Below, piece after piece: positions 44,776 through 52,501 of a DNA stretch of 64,000 nucleotides. The DNA lies in contig WRLG01000006.1 of NCBI GenBank assembly GCA_009777725.1, forward strand, positions 1 to 64,000, written 5' to 3'. A program made the translations under genes and the position numbers. The notes below the pieces were generated by a model that saw nothing but the letters and a program-made list of their open reading frames with translations, was not told the origin of the DNA and made no database searches. Numbering within the stretch: position 1 is the stretch's first letter; every line of letters begins with the position of its first letter. This DNA comes from Oscillospiraceae bacterium. Its GTDB lineage: Bacteria > Bacillota > Clostridia > Oscillospirales > Ruminococcaceae.

Positions 44776-44846
44776 ACAATGACTGGTTTAACTCGGAAAG
44801 AGATTGAGGAATTAAACTTTTCTTGAGATTTACGCTATCTATTTTG

Positions 44847-44883
44847 AAACAAACGCTCCCGTAAAATACAGGAGCGTTTGTTC
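44847..44883. terminator. Hairpin terminator between retropepsin and flagellin genes
   Basis: AACAAACGCTCC and GGAGCGTTTGTT form a perfect 12-bp stem around an 11-base loop, between two convergent stop codons. It can terminate both units. Confidence 0.75.
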
Positions 44884-44926
44884 AAGCCTTATTAACTTAC
44901 CTTGCGCCCGGCAAGCTTTTTTCGGA

Positions 44927-45970
44927 TTATTGAAGGAGAGACAGAACGCTCTGCGGGAGCATGTTCGCTTGCGCGAGCATGGACTGAGAAGCTTGCGAGA
45001 GAATCTGGTTCTTTGTGAAGTCCATCATCTCTGCAGCCATATCCGTATCTCTGATACGTGATTCTGCCGCAGTCAAGTTTTCCTTCGTTACATTGAGGTT
45101 GTCAATCTTATGTTCCAGTCTGTTTTGAATTGCGCCGAAGGTAGCTCTAATCATCGAAACCTTATTAATGGCGAAGTCAATCTGGTCCATCGTGTAGTTA
45201 GCCGCAGCCTGTGTGGAAATCGAAAGGTTCTTTGTGTTAAGACCGTTAGCTCTTGAAGAAACGTCCATGTTGGATATCAGAGTACCGATACCTTGGCTGC
45301 TGTAGTTAAATGTAAAGTTAACAATATCTTTCGCTCTTCCGCCTGCTTGAAGTACGATAGTGGAAGTATAAAGCATGTTTACTCTTGCTGCAGTGTAAGC
45401 GTTAGGTACGGAAACTTGACCAGCCGAGCCTGCCTTAGGAGCGATAGGTCCGCCGTCTGTTCTTACAGCACTGCCCTTAGCATAAGCCTCATTGCCGGTG
45501 CGCGAAGAATAATTGAATTTGCCGTTAACGTGTTTTTCGCCGTCAGCCATTTGACCGCCGTTGAGGGCAACAACGCCGTTGAAGTCAGTGTCTGCGATTT
45601 GGTCGAGTTCCGCATTAAGCTGGTCAAACTCGAGCTGAGCTGCAGCGCGGTCAACTTCGTTATCATAAGTACCGTTAGCAACCTGACCTGAAAGGGTCTT
45701 CATTCTCTGGAGAATCTTGTGTGTTTCAGTCAACGCGCCCTCATAGGTTTGAACCATTGAGATTCCGTCTTCATTGTTTTTAACAGCCTGTGTAAGACCG
45801 CCGATTTGAGCTCTCATCTTCTCAGAAACAGCCATGCCTGCAGCATTGTCGCCAGCGCGGTTGATTTGGAAGCCCGAAGCTAATTTCTCAAGGTTCTTGC
45901 CGAGTGCTGTGTTGTTAATACCTAAGTATCTGTTCGCGTTCATTGCAGTCAAATTATGTTGTACTATCAT
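44927..45970 (-). CDS. fliC: Flagellin (main copy)
   Basis: A 347-residue flagellin with canonical ends: MIVQHNLTAMNANRYLGIN, LASGFQINRAGDNAAGMAVSEKMRAQIGGL, and the C-terminal RLEHKIDNLNVTKENLTAAESRIRDTDMAAEMM ... LPQSVLSLLQ. It polymerises into the filament. GGGAGG is 8 bases before the ATG. It is driven by a sigma-28 promoter 190 bases upstream, and the composition is nearer to highly expressed genes (few rare codons by eye). A short variable middle suggests a small D2/D3 region. Confidence 0.95.
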   Translation of the reverse strand: MIVQHNLTAMNANRYLGINNTALGKNLEKLASGFQINRAGDNAAGMAVSEKMRAQIGGLTQAVKNNEDGISMVQTYEGALTETHKILQRMKTLSGQVANGTYDNEVDRAAAQLEFDQLNAELDQIADTDFNGVVALNGGQMADGEKHVNGKFNYSSRTGNEAYAKGSAVRTDGGPIAPKAGSAGQVSVPNAYTAARVNMLYTSTIVLQAGGRAKDIVNFTFNYSSQGIGTLISNMDVSSRANGLNTKNLSISTQAAANYTMDQIDFAINKVSMIRATFGAIQNRLEHKIDNLNVTKENLTAAESRIRDTDMAAEMMDFTKNQILSQASQSMLAQANMLPQSVLSLLQ

Positions 45971-46161
45971 AATATTACCTCCCTGTAATTTTCAAGGCGA
46001 ATCCATTCGTCTTGACTCATAAAAATTCTCGTGAAACAATTTTCTTACCAATGGCGCAATCGGCGTAATAACCGTTTCACCCCGAAGCCGTTCCCGTATA
46101 AAAAGCTTTCCTCGCGGAAGCTTTCTTTTAATACGGTCGCTCTCCTTGCTTCTTAATTTAT

Positions 46162-46188
46162 ATATCGGCAAAAAAAACCGCAACTTTA
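46162..46188 (-). promoter_or_regulatory. Sigma-28 (FliA/SigD) flagellin promoter
   Basis: Minus strand: TAAA (46185-46188), 15-base spacer, GCCGATAT (46162-46169), against the consensus TAAA-N15-GCCGATAA. It is the only sigma-28 site I recognised near the two flagellin genes. Confidence 0.8.
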
Positions 46189-46260
46189 GGGTATTTTGCT
46201 AAAAATTTGCTAAGATTATTAGGTCGGCGCGCCGTCATAACGCGCATGTTCAAATTTAGC

Positions 46261-46289
46261 TTGACTTTTCCTAAAATATATGCTAAAAT
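46261..46289 (+). promoter_or_regulatory. Promoter of the zinc-uptake operon
   Basis: TTGACT (46261-46266), 17-base spacer, TAAAAT (46284-46289). No Zur operator was recognised. Confidence 0.6.
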
Positions 46290-46320
46290 AAATTCATTCT
46301 GTTAAAAAGGAGCAAATCAG

Positions 46321-46641
46321 GTGCGTTTTAAGTCACAAAACGGCAAGGGAATTGCAGTTTTTCTGTTTTTAGCGTGTTTTATCACGGTTTTTCTTGTTTC
46401 CGAAGCATTAGTTCACGTCCTTTCAAGCCATGAGCACGAGCATAAAGGCGCGGACGGTACTTGCGGTATATGCTATTGGATTAAAAACACGGAAAATTTA
46501 TTTCGGCAAGCCTATGCGCCCGCAGTCGTTGGCATGTTAGGGCTGGGCTTTGTTTTCATGGCAGCTGTTGCTTCACGTGCCGCTTTGTCATTTTCGGACA
46601 GGCAAACGCTTGTATCCTCAAAAATCCGAATGGACAATTAA
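46321..46641 (+). CDS. Small His-rich membrane protein ahead of the zinc operon
   Basis: A 106-residue protein with two transmembrane helices (about 10-32 and 67-88). Between them lies HVLSSHEHEHKGADGTCGICYWI, a His-cluster and a CxxC that could bind metal. GTG start with AAGGAG 8 bases upstream. It precedes the znuA-like gene by 49 bases on the same strand, which suggests a role in metal handling, comparable in layout to DUF2946-type proteins. Identity otherwise unknown. Confidence 0.65.
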   Translation: MRFKSQNGKGIAVFLFLACFITVFLVSEALVHVLSSHEHEHKGADGTCGICYWIKNTENLFRQAYAPAVVGMLGLGFVFMAAVASRAALSFSDRQTLVSSKIRMDN

Positions 46642-46690
46642 ATCAATTGACAATTTTGAGCTTAAACAGAAAAAAATTTAGGAGATGAAA

Positions 46691-47962
46691 ATGATGAAAA
46701 AACAAATTACCGCGCTTTTGCTTGCGCTTTTAATACCTGCGGGGTTGCTGTCCGGCTGTCAAAACAATAATCCGGGCGCGAACGGAAGCCCTGCACCCGG
46801 TACGGGGGCTAACAGCGCGAATGAAAAGACAATCAATGTTGTCTGCACGATTTTCCCCATATATGATTGGGTTAAGCAAATACTGGGCGAAAATACAAGC
46901 AATGTAAACCTAACCCTCCTTTTGGATAACCGCATCGACCTGCATAACTACCAGCCGTCGGTTGACGATATTATAAAAATATCCTCTTGCGATATATTTA
47001 TCCACGTGGGCGGGGAATCCGATGCTTGGGTCGGCGATGTCCTCAAAAACTCCATTAACCCCGACATGATTGTAATCAGCCTTATGGACGCGCTGGGAGA
47101 CAGGGCGAAAATCAGCGAGCTCATAGAAGGCATGGAGGACAGTCACGGTCACAGCCATGACGATGAAGATGACCACGATGACGAAGATGACCACGACCAT
47201 GATGATGAGGACGACCACGACCATGACGATGAGGACGACCACGACCACGATGATGAAGACGACCACGACCACGATGATGAGGACGACCACGACCATGATG
47301 ATGAGGACGACCACGACCATGATGATGAGGACGACCACGACCATGATGATGAGGACGACCACGACCACGATGATGAGGACGACCATGACCATGATGACGA
47401 AGACGACCACAATGACCATAGCCACGTTCATGAATATGATGAGCATGTATGGCTGTCTTTGAGAAATGCGGAGATTCTCTGCCTTGTGATTAATGACGCG
47501 CTTTCCGGGTTAAACCCCGAATACGCAGATGAATATCAGAGCAACCTTGTGGCATATCTGGAAGAGTTGTCTGCCTTGGATTCTTATTACCAAGAGGCGG
47601 TAAGCGCGGCGGCGGTTAAAACGCTGTTATTCGGCGACAGGTTTCCTTTCCGCTATCTGACGGAAGATTACGGCTTGGATTATTACGCCGCTTTCAGCGG
47701 ATGCTCCGCCGAAACGGAGGCAAGCTTTGATACGATTATATTCCTCGCCAATAAAGCCGATGAGCTTGCCTTGAATAATATTATGGTTACAGAAAGCTCA
47801 AATCAGCTGATTGCCTCAACAATTATAAGCAACACCGCAAATAAAAACCAACAAATTCTGGTGCTCGATGCCATGCAATCATCAACCTCCGGCGATGGTT
47901 CAAGCTACCTCTCCATCATGGAAAACAACCTAAACACCCTAATCGAAGCACTTGCTAATTAA
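46691..47962 (+). CDS. znuA: Zinc/manganese ABC transporter binding lipoprotein, ZnuA-like
   Basis: A 423-residue cluster A-I substrate-binding protein. Signal peptide and lipobox LLSGC give Cys near residue 21. The binding site residues are seen as DLHNYQPSVDD (His near 80), HVWLSLRNAE (His near 255) and the C-terminal ESSNQ. Between them is an exceptional metal-binding loop: nine consecutive 8-residue DHDHDDED units (residues about 167-238), preceded by SHGHSHDDED. AGGAG precedes two closely spaced ATGs (46691 or 46694). It imports Zn2+ most likely. Confidence 0.9.
   Translation: MMKKQITALLLALLIPAGLLSGCQNNNPGANGSPAPGTGANSANEKTINVVCTIFPIYDWVKQILGENTSNVNLTLLLDNRIDLHNYQPSVDDIIKISSCDIFIHVGGESDAWVGDVLKNSINPDMIVISLMDALGDRAKISELIEGMEDSHGHSHDDEDDHDDEDDHDHDDEDDHDHDDEDDHDHDDEDDHDHDDEDDHDHDDEDDHDHDDEDDHDHDDEDDHDHDDEDDHDHDDEDDHNDHSHVHEYDEHVWLSLRNAEILCLVINDALSGLNPEYADEYQSNLVAYLEELSALDSYYQEAVSAAAVKTLLFGDRFPFRYLTEDYGLDYYAAFSGCSAETEASFDTIIFLANKADELALNNIMVTESSNQLIASTIISNTANKNQQILVLDAMQSSTSGDGSSYLSIMENNLNTLIEALAN
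47189..47404 (+). repeat. Nine 24-bp tandem repeats coding DHDHDDED
   Basis: Nine head-to-tail copies of GACCACGACCATGATGATGAGGAC, differing only by synonymous third-base changes (CAC/CAT, GAT/GAC, GAG/GAA). A shorter 18-base version precedes them. Since all changes are silent, the amino-acid repeat is under selection; number is likely to vary between strains. Confidence 0.95.
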
Positions 47963-47993
47963 CGATGAACAAGTCCAATTGTACAATAGGGTT

Positions 47994-48074
47994 GTAGGGG
48001 ACAGGCTTGCCTGTCCCGCCAGTAACGAAATAATATGTTTTTTGGTGTGCGGGACGGGCAAGCCCGCCCCCTAC
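47994..48074. repeat. REP doublet (GTAGGGGACAGGC family)
   Basis: GTAGGGGACAGGCTTGCCTGTCCCGCC (left, 47994-48020) faces GCGGGACGGGCAAGCCCGCCCCCTAC (right, 48049-48074) across a 28-base spacer. The right unit has diverged (CGGGCAAGCCCG for CAGGCTTGCCTG) but keeps its own palindrome. It lies in the znuA-znuC gap. Confidence 0.8.
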
Positions 48075-48104
48075 AGAATAAAATTCTGACCTGTTGCACA
48101 GGTG

Positions 48105-48143
48105 GAAATAATTGTTAATTGCTAATCGTTAATTGTTAATTGA
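48105..48143. repeat. AATTGTTAATTG repeats before znuC
   Basis: Four AATTGTTAATTG-type words end 3 bases before the ribosome binding site of the znuC-like gene, members of the dispersed AT-rich family. Confidence 0.55.
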
Positions 48144-48157
48144 AAAGGAGGGGCGTT

Positions 48158-48892
48158 ATGCCGCAGTTGGATTGCCAAAGTTTGGTTTTAGGCTATGATG
48201 GGAGGACGGTGATTTCTGACCTGTCTTTCAGCGTAAATTCCGGGGATTACCTCTGCATTGTCGGTGAGAACGGTTCCGGCAAAACTACGCTGATGAGAAC
48301 GATATTGGGCTTAAAAACGCCGATGTCGGGTCAGATTATTTTCGGCGATGGTTTAAGGAATAATGAAATCGGTTATCTTCCCCAGCAAACGGATATACAA
48401 AAGGATTTCCCCGCTTCCGTAAACGAGGTAGTCCTTTCGGGTTGCTTGAATCATTGCGGCTTCCGCCCATTTTATAACAGCGCGGAAAAGCTGTTGGCGG
48501 AGGAAAATATGGAGAAGCTTGGCATATCCCCGCTTGCCAAGCGTTGCTACCGCGAACTGTCGGGCGGGCAGCAGCAAAGGGTGCTTTTAGCGCGCGCCTT
48601 ATGTGCCGCAAAAAAAATCCTGCTCTTAGATGAACCCGTAGCAGGGCTTGACCCCGCGGCGACCTCGGACATGTATGCCCTAATCAAAAAGCTTAACGAT
48701 GAGGGCATTACGATTATTATGATTTCCCACGATGTAGCTTCCGCCGTAAACTACGCTTCGCACATTCTGCACATATGCAGGCGTTGCCCGATTTTTTTCG
48801 GCGCGACCGAAGAATATATGAGCAGTGAGGCGGTATGCGAAAACGGTTGGAAAAGCCGTGAAGTGCCCGGAAAAGGAGAAATTCGCAAATGA
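48158..48892 (+). CDS. znuC: Zinc ABC transporter ATP-binding protein
   Basis: A 244-residue ATPase of the metal-ion importer family. Walker A GENGSGKTT near residue 36, signature LSGGQQQRVLLARAL near 133, Walker B ILLLDEPVAGLDP near 153 and the switch His in ISHDVASAV near 188. AAAGGAGGGG lies just before the ATG at 48158; an in-frame ATG at 48140 has none. Overlaps the permease gene by 4 bases. Confidence 0.93.
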   Translation: MPQLDCQSLVLGYDGRTVISDLSFSVNSGDYLCIVGENGSGKTTLMRTILGLKTPMSGQIIFGDGLRNNEIGYLPQQTDIQKDFPASVNEVVLSGCLNHCGFRPFYNSAEKLLAEENMEKLGISPLAKRCYRELSGGQQQRVLLARALCAAKKILLLDEPVAGLDPAATSDMYALIKKLNDEGITIIMISHDVASAVNYASHILHICRRCPIFFGATEEYMSSEAVCENGWKSREVPGKGEIRK

Positions 48893-49737
48893 ATGAGCTG
48901 ATGAATAACCTTATAATGTATTTTCAATTCCCTTTTGTTCGTTACGCTATGATTGTAGGCGTTTTGATTGCCCTTTGCTCCTCGCTTTTAGGCGTGACGC
49001 TTGTATTAAAGAGGTTTTCGTTTATAGGGGACGGGCTGGCGCACGTCGCTTTCGGCGCGGTCGCCATATCGGCGGCATTACAGATGACGAACAACTTTTT
49101 TCTGGTTATGCCCGTGACAATATTGTGCGCCGTCCTTTTACTAAGCGCGGGGCAGAATGCGAAGATTAAGGGCGATGCGGCAATCGCGATGATTTCGGTA
49201 GGCTCTCTCGGGATAGGCTATCTTATCATGAATCTGTTTTCAAAATCTTCAAACCTTTCGGGCGATGTTTGCACGACGCTTTTCGGCTCTACCTCGATTC
49301 TCACGCTGACAATGACAGAGGTTCGTATGTGTATCATCATGTCCGTGCTGGTAACGACGGTATTTTTACTATTTTATAATAAAATATTCGCAGTTACCTT
49401 TGATGAGGATTTCGCAACCGCAACGGGTACGAAGGCTAAAGCCTACAACCTGCTCCTTGCCGTTGTTATAGCCATTATTATCGTGCTTGCGATGAATCTG
49501 GTCGGCTCGCTCTTAATATCGGCTCTGGTAATTTTCCCCGCGCTTTCCGCCATGCGTGTTTTCAAGAGCTTTAGGTCGGTAACGATTTGCTCGGTGATTA
49601 TCTCGGTGGTCTGCGCCGCGCTGGGCATCTTAATCTCGATACTAGCGGGAACGCCCGTAGGCTCTACCATAGTAGCCGTGGATATTGGCGGCTTTGCGTT
49701 ATTCAGCGTTGCGGGTAAAGTTGCAGGGAGATGTTAA
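48889..49737 (+). CDS. znuB: Zinc ABC transporter permease
   Basis: A 282-residue membrane protein of the ABC-3 family with eight to nine hydrophobic helices. Features include ALCSSLLGVTLVLKRFSFIGDGLAHVAFGAVA near the N-terminus and MNLVGSLLISALVIFPALSAM later. It starts inside the ATPase gene (ATGA), so it is translationally coupled. Confidence 0.92.
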   Translation: MNELMNNLIMYFQFPFVRYAMIVGVLIALCSSLLGVTLVLKRFSFIGDGLAHVAFGAVAISAALQMTNNFFLVMPVTILCAVLLLSAGQNAKIKGDAAIAMISVGSLGIGYLIMNLFSKSSNLSGDVCTTLFGSTSILTLTMTEVRMCIIMSVLVTTVFLLFYNKIFAVTFDEDFATATGTKAKAYNLLLAVVIAIIIVLAMNLVGSLLISALVIFPALSAMRVFKSFRSVTICSVIISVVCAALGILISILAGTPVGSTIVAVDIGGFALFSVAGKVAGRC

Positions 49738-49739
49738 GT

Positions 49740-49800
49740 CAATTTACAATTGATAATTGACAATTGACAATTTTGGTGTCCGCTTTGCGGACGATATTGA
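49740..49800. repeat. AT-rich repeats with GGTGTCCGCTTTGCGGAC hairpin
   Basis: CAATTTACAATTGATAATTGACAATTGACAATT is followed by a short perfect hairpin GTCCGC-TTT-GCGGAC. The layout repeats that at 2264-2320 (repeats then TGTCGGCTTTGCG), which supports one dispersed family. Confidence 0.6.
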
Positions 49801-49815
49801 ATTGAGGGGTATGTT

Positions 49816-50307
49816 ATGAAAGCTAAGGAAGCGCGCCGTGCGGAGGCTTTGAAGAAGGCTAAGCGTGAAAAGGTGATTATAGGTGTGGTGGGCGCAGTTG
49901 CCGCTGTTGCGGTAATCGCGTTGATTATCGTTAGTATTGCAAACCAAAGCGGCGGTACGCGTGATGTTAAGGGCGGCGATGTGGATTTAACTCCTTTGAG
50001 CGTTACCATGCTTTACGCTGAAATTAACAATATTTACCAAAACGCCGACCGATACCTGGGGCATAATATTAAAATGAAAGGTCCTTATTACACCATCTAT
50101 GATGAGCAGAGCAACAAGCAATATCATTACATTATCGCCGAGGTTGCGGACGATTGCTGTATCCAAGGGTTTGAATTCATCATAAACGGCGAACCGCCCG
50201 CCGATTTCCCCGCAATATACGAAGAAATCGAACTGAGCGGCACATTCCAAAGCTACGAAAACGCAGGGCAAACCCTATACTACATATCGGTTGAAAACCC
50301 ATTTTAA
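49816..50307 (+). CDS. Membrane-anchored OB-fold-like protein, last gene of the zinc operon
   Basis: A 163-residue protein: a short cytoplasmic basic N-terminus (MKAKEARRAEALKKAKREK), one transmembrane helix (about 21-43) and an extracytoplasmic beta-rich domain with YLGHNIKMKGPYYTIYDE, VADDCCIQGFEFIINGE and YEEIELSGTFQSYE. The CC pair and order of strands resemble the C-terminal part of TIGR03943/DUF1980 (YcgQ) proteins that accompany zinc/permease genes. Location after znuB supports a metal-related role. Function inferred. Confidence 0.65.
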   Translation: MKAKEARRAEALKKAKREKVIIGVVGAVAAVAVIALIIVSIANQSGGTRDVKGGDVDLTPLSVTMLYAEINNIYQNADRYLGHNIKMKGPYYTIYDEQSNKQYHYIIAEVADDCCIQGFEFIINGEPPADFPAIYEEIELSGTFQSYENAGQTLYYISVENPF

Positions 50308-50320
50308 AAACCCATTGACC

Positions 50321-50351
50321 CGTAGGGGCGACCGCCTCGGTCGCCCCTACG
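50321..50351. repeat. Perfect REP palindrome
   Basis: CGTAGGGGCGACCG-CCT-CGGTCGCCCCTACG: 14-bp arms around a 3-base loop, made of the outer ends of two facing REP units joined head to head. It lies between two convergent genes, 4 bases before the stop of the surface protein, and may act as a terminator for both. Confidence 0.85.
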
Positions 50352-50355
50352 AAAT

Positions 50356-52314
50356 TTATCCAATCGCCGATTCATTCCCCACGATACTTGCCATGGGTGC
50401 AATGTCCTCTGAATCTTCAAAGATGGTTTGAAGCTCGGCTTGGCTGTTTATTTTGGGGATTGGACCGGGTGCTCCGCCGATGGGGGCGTTATGGTCTCTG
50501 CGGGGGGGAGTGGCTGTGGACGTATCCTCGCTAGTGCCTCCGTTCCGCCCCTGTTCATTCGCCGCTACGCCGTAAAGGCTGAAATCGCTTGCGTCGAACA
50601 CCAGCGTACCCGTCCCGGGATTGTAGCTTGTATGCGGAATGATTTCCAATTCACTGGGAGGTCCAACGTCCTTTTCATGCAGTACCAATATTCCGCTCAA
50701 TCCCTTTAAAGGGTTGCCTATTAGGGTTATAGTCAACACCAAGGGGGGCTCTCCAGACGGATGTACATACGGGGTAATACCATCGTCTTGCGTCAGTCTA
50801 ATATCATAAACCAGATAAACCATTTTCCCTGCCATGCCGGGTAAATCTTTAAAGGCATCGCTGAACCTGTTAAAATCAGCTTCGTCAAGAGCATCTTCGC
50901 CCGGCTTTAACAGCCTTATGGATACGCCGGGGGGCAGTCCCTCAATAATAATCTCTATACCATCATCATCGCCCTCAATTGCATTCCCGAGCTTCCATCC
51001 GGCAGAAACGGTTACGTTTTTCGCGGGCATGGTAAAGGTCAATACCGTGTCGCTTGTATCGGCTTCACTATCTTTGGAAAAATCCACATCGCTTGAAGTC
51101 CAGCCGCCGAATGTAAATTGGGCGCGCGTTCCGGCGTTTACGATTACCTTATCACCAGCCGAATACTCGCCCCCTCCGGGTGCGTTATGGTTGCTTCCCC
51201 TTACGGTTACGGTATATTTCTCATTAAGCTCTTCGCCGCCGCCCACGCCGCCCGGACCTGTCAGTCTGACTGCCATAAGGTCTGCGCCATCGTTATAAAC
51301 TTTAAATACGCTTCCGCAATCCGCGGTTATATTTCTGCTGAAAACATTTCCGATACTGCTCCTGCTGTATCCGGCATTCACGCCGCCCACAATCAAGGCA
51401 ATTTCCCGCACATCTTCGCCTTCAAACGGCAATTCATCTACATCGGGAACATGGCTGATTACAATACCGCCATCGCCTGTATACCTGTTCATCATAAACG
51501 GCGTTCCGCCCTCTACCATAAGCATCATATAGTCCCCAAGTTCCGACAGGTCAAATTCAAGCTTGGAGATAACGACATTTTCATCGGGAACGCCATCCAT
51601 ATTCAATGTATAGCTTGCCTTTGCAACGTAAGTGCCGATACTCACGCCTGCATCTCCGCCCTTGCCGCCTTTACCGCCCCTTGCCGTATCGGGTCCTAGG
51701 GTGTCTTCATTGCCGTCATCCCCCGGCTCGCCGGGTATTAAAGACAATTCCTTAATGTCAGATTTTCCGCTCACCGTCATCAGTGCAGAGCCGCCGTTTC
51801 CGCCTTTGCTGCCATCGGTTATAATATTCGGAGCACTCCCCGAGTTATCCTGAATATGACCGTTTGCGCCATTACCTCCTGCTCCGCCGACAAGAAGCAC
51901 ATCGTTGGCAGAAAAATCACCGTTAACGATTAAGCCGGCTAGTCCGCCATGCGCTCCGTCCACACCTAAATCTTCCGTGCCCCCCGCATCCCCGTCTCCG
52001 CCGCGTAAGTAAGCGGCTTCATCGCTATCCAGAGCCAAATCGCCGCTTGTCTGAGCCAAAGCGGTTCTGGCAGTTTGATTAATTGTCGCCGTAATGTCGC
52101 TCAAACTTGCTTCGCCATTAGTTTCGTGAAAACTGCCATTGAAAACAACCTTTTCACCGCCCTCGAAGTTTCCACCGTATACCTGCAACTTCGCATCCTC
52201 GTACCCGGAAGCCTCAACGTGCCGAACAGCAGCGAAGCAAAGAATCCCCGCCGCAAGCGCGCCCGCTGTCAGCAGAGCAATCGTTGAATTGCGTTTTTTT
52301 GTATTTACAGCCAT
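50356..52314 (-). CDS. Large exported surface protein with Gly-rich and InlB-like repeat regions
   Basis: A 652-residue exported protein. A signal peptide (AVNTKKRNSTIALLTAGALAAGILC) precedes a Gly/Asp-rich region of about 140 residues (GGAGGNGANG, GGKGGKGGDAG), a beta-rich middle and an InlB B-repeat-like module (TVTVRGSNHNAPGGGEYSAGDKVIVNAGTRAQFTFGGWTSSDV ... FTMPAKNVTVSAGWK, about 370-455), the fold used in surface adhesins. No LPXTG or SLH anchor is visible at the C-terminus, so attachment is unclear. GGGGAG lies 10 bases before the ATG. Likely cell-surface or secreted. Confidence 0.8.
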   Translation of the reverse strand: MAVNTKKRNSTIALLTAGALAAGILCFAAVRHVEASGYEDAKLQVYGGNFEGGEKVVFNGSFHETNGEASLSDITATINQTARTALAQTSGDLALDSDEAAYLRGGDGDAGGTEDLGVDGAHGGLAGLIVNGDFSANDVLLVGGAGGNGANGHIQDNSGSAPNIITDGSKGGNGGSALMTVSGKSDIKELSLIPGEPGDDGNEDTLGPDTARGGKGGKGGDAGVSIGTYVAKASYTLNMDGVPDENVVISKLEFDLSELGDYMMLMVEGGTPFMMNRYTGDGGIVISHVPDVDELPFEGEDVREIALIVGGVNAGYSRSSIGNVFSRNITADCGSVFKVYNDGADLMAVRLTGPGGVGGGEELNEKYTVTVRGSNHNAPGGGEYSAGDKVIVNAGTRAQFTFGGWTSSDVDFSKDSEADTSDTVLTFTMPAKNVTVSAGWKLGNAIEGDDDGIEIIIEGLPPGVSIRLLKPGEDALDEADFNRFSDAFKDLPGMAGKMVYLVYDIRLTQDDGITPYVHPSGEPPLVLTITLIGNPLKGLSGILVLHEKDVGPPSELEIIPHTSYNPGTGTLVFDASDFSLYGVAANEQGRNGGTSEDTSTATPPRRDHNAPIGGAPGPIPKINSQAELQTIFEDSEDIAPMASIVGNESAIG

Positions 52315-52357
52315 AAATAAAAATCTCCCCTTTCATTTGAAAATTAACAGTTAGCCG

Positions 52358-52501
52358 TTAATTTTCTTTTTCTGCCTGTTTTAATATATCGTCTATAACC
52401 TCTTCAATCATTTTAAGCTTTTCCTCCGCGCTTATTTTAGGATTCTTAATAAGCTTTTCAAGCGGTTTAAACAGCACGATATAATCAATTTTAGTAGCCA
52501 T
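52358..52501 (-). CDS. Small protein sharing its leader with the surface-protein gene
   Basis: A 47-residue ORF: MATKIDYIVLFKPLEKLIK, then NPKISAEEKLKMIEEVIDDILKQ and AEKEN. The ribosome binding site and spacer (AAAGGAGATTTTTATTTATG) are nearly identical to those of the surface protein downstream (GGGGAGATTTTTATTTATG), which supports translation. Two amphipathic helices are predicted. It starts 187 bases upstream of the surface-protein start and ends 43 bases before it, so they may form one transcript. Function unknown. Confidence 0.6.
   Translation of the reverse strand: MATKIDYIVLFKPLEKLIKNPKISAEEKLKMIEEVIDDILKQAEKEN

Larger units (their letters stand above)
45971..46320 (-). other. Flagellin leader and promoter region
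   Basis: 350 bases without a gene: a leader of about 185 bases with a strong stem around CCCGTATAAAAAGCTTTC and GGAAGCTTTCTTTTAATACGG (46093-46136), the sigma-28 promoter and, at the right, the promoter of the small membrane protein at 46321. Confidence 0.6.

Noticed and set aside
46321..46690. Zur operator upstream of the zinc operon
   Set aside because: No TCGTAAT-ATTACGA-like palindrome found in 46200-46320 or in the gap before znuA.
47189..47404. Possible CRISPR array
   Set aside because: Units are contiguous without spacers and stay in the znuA reading frame with silent changes; no cas gene is present.
47149..47462. Three further open frames across the His/Asp repeat (Thr/Met-rich, Trp/Ser-rich and Val/Ile-rich)
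   Set aside because: They are by-products of the 24-base periodic repeat inside znuA; no start signals and pure low-complexity translations.
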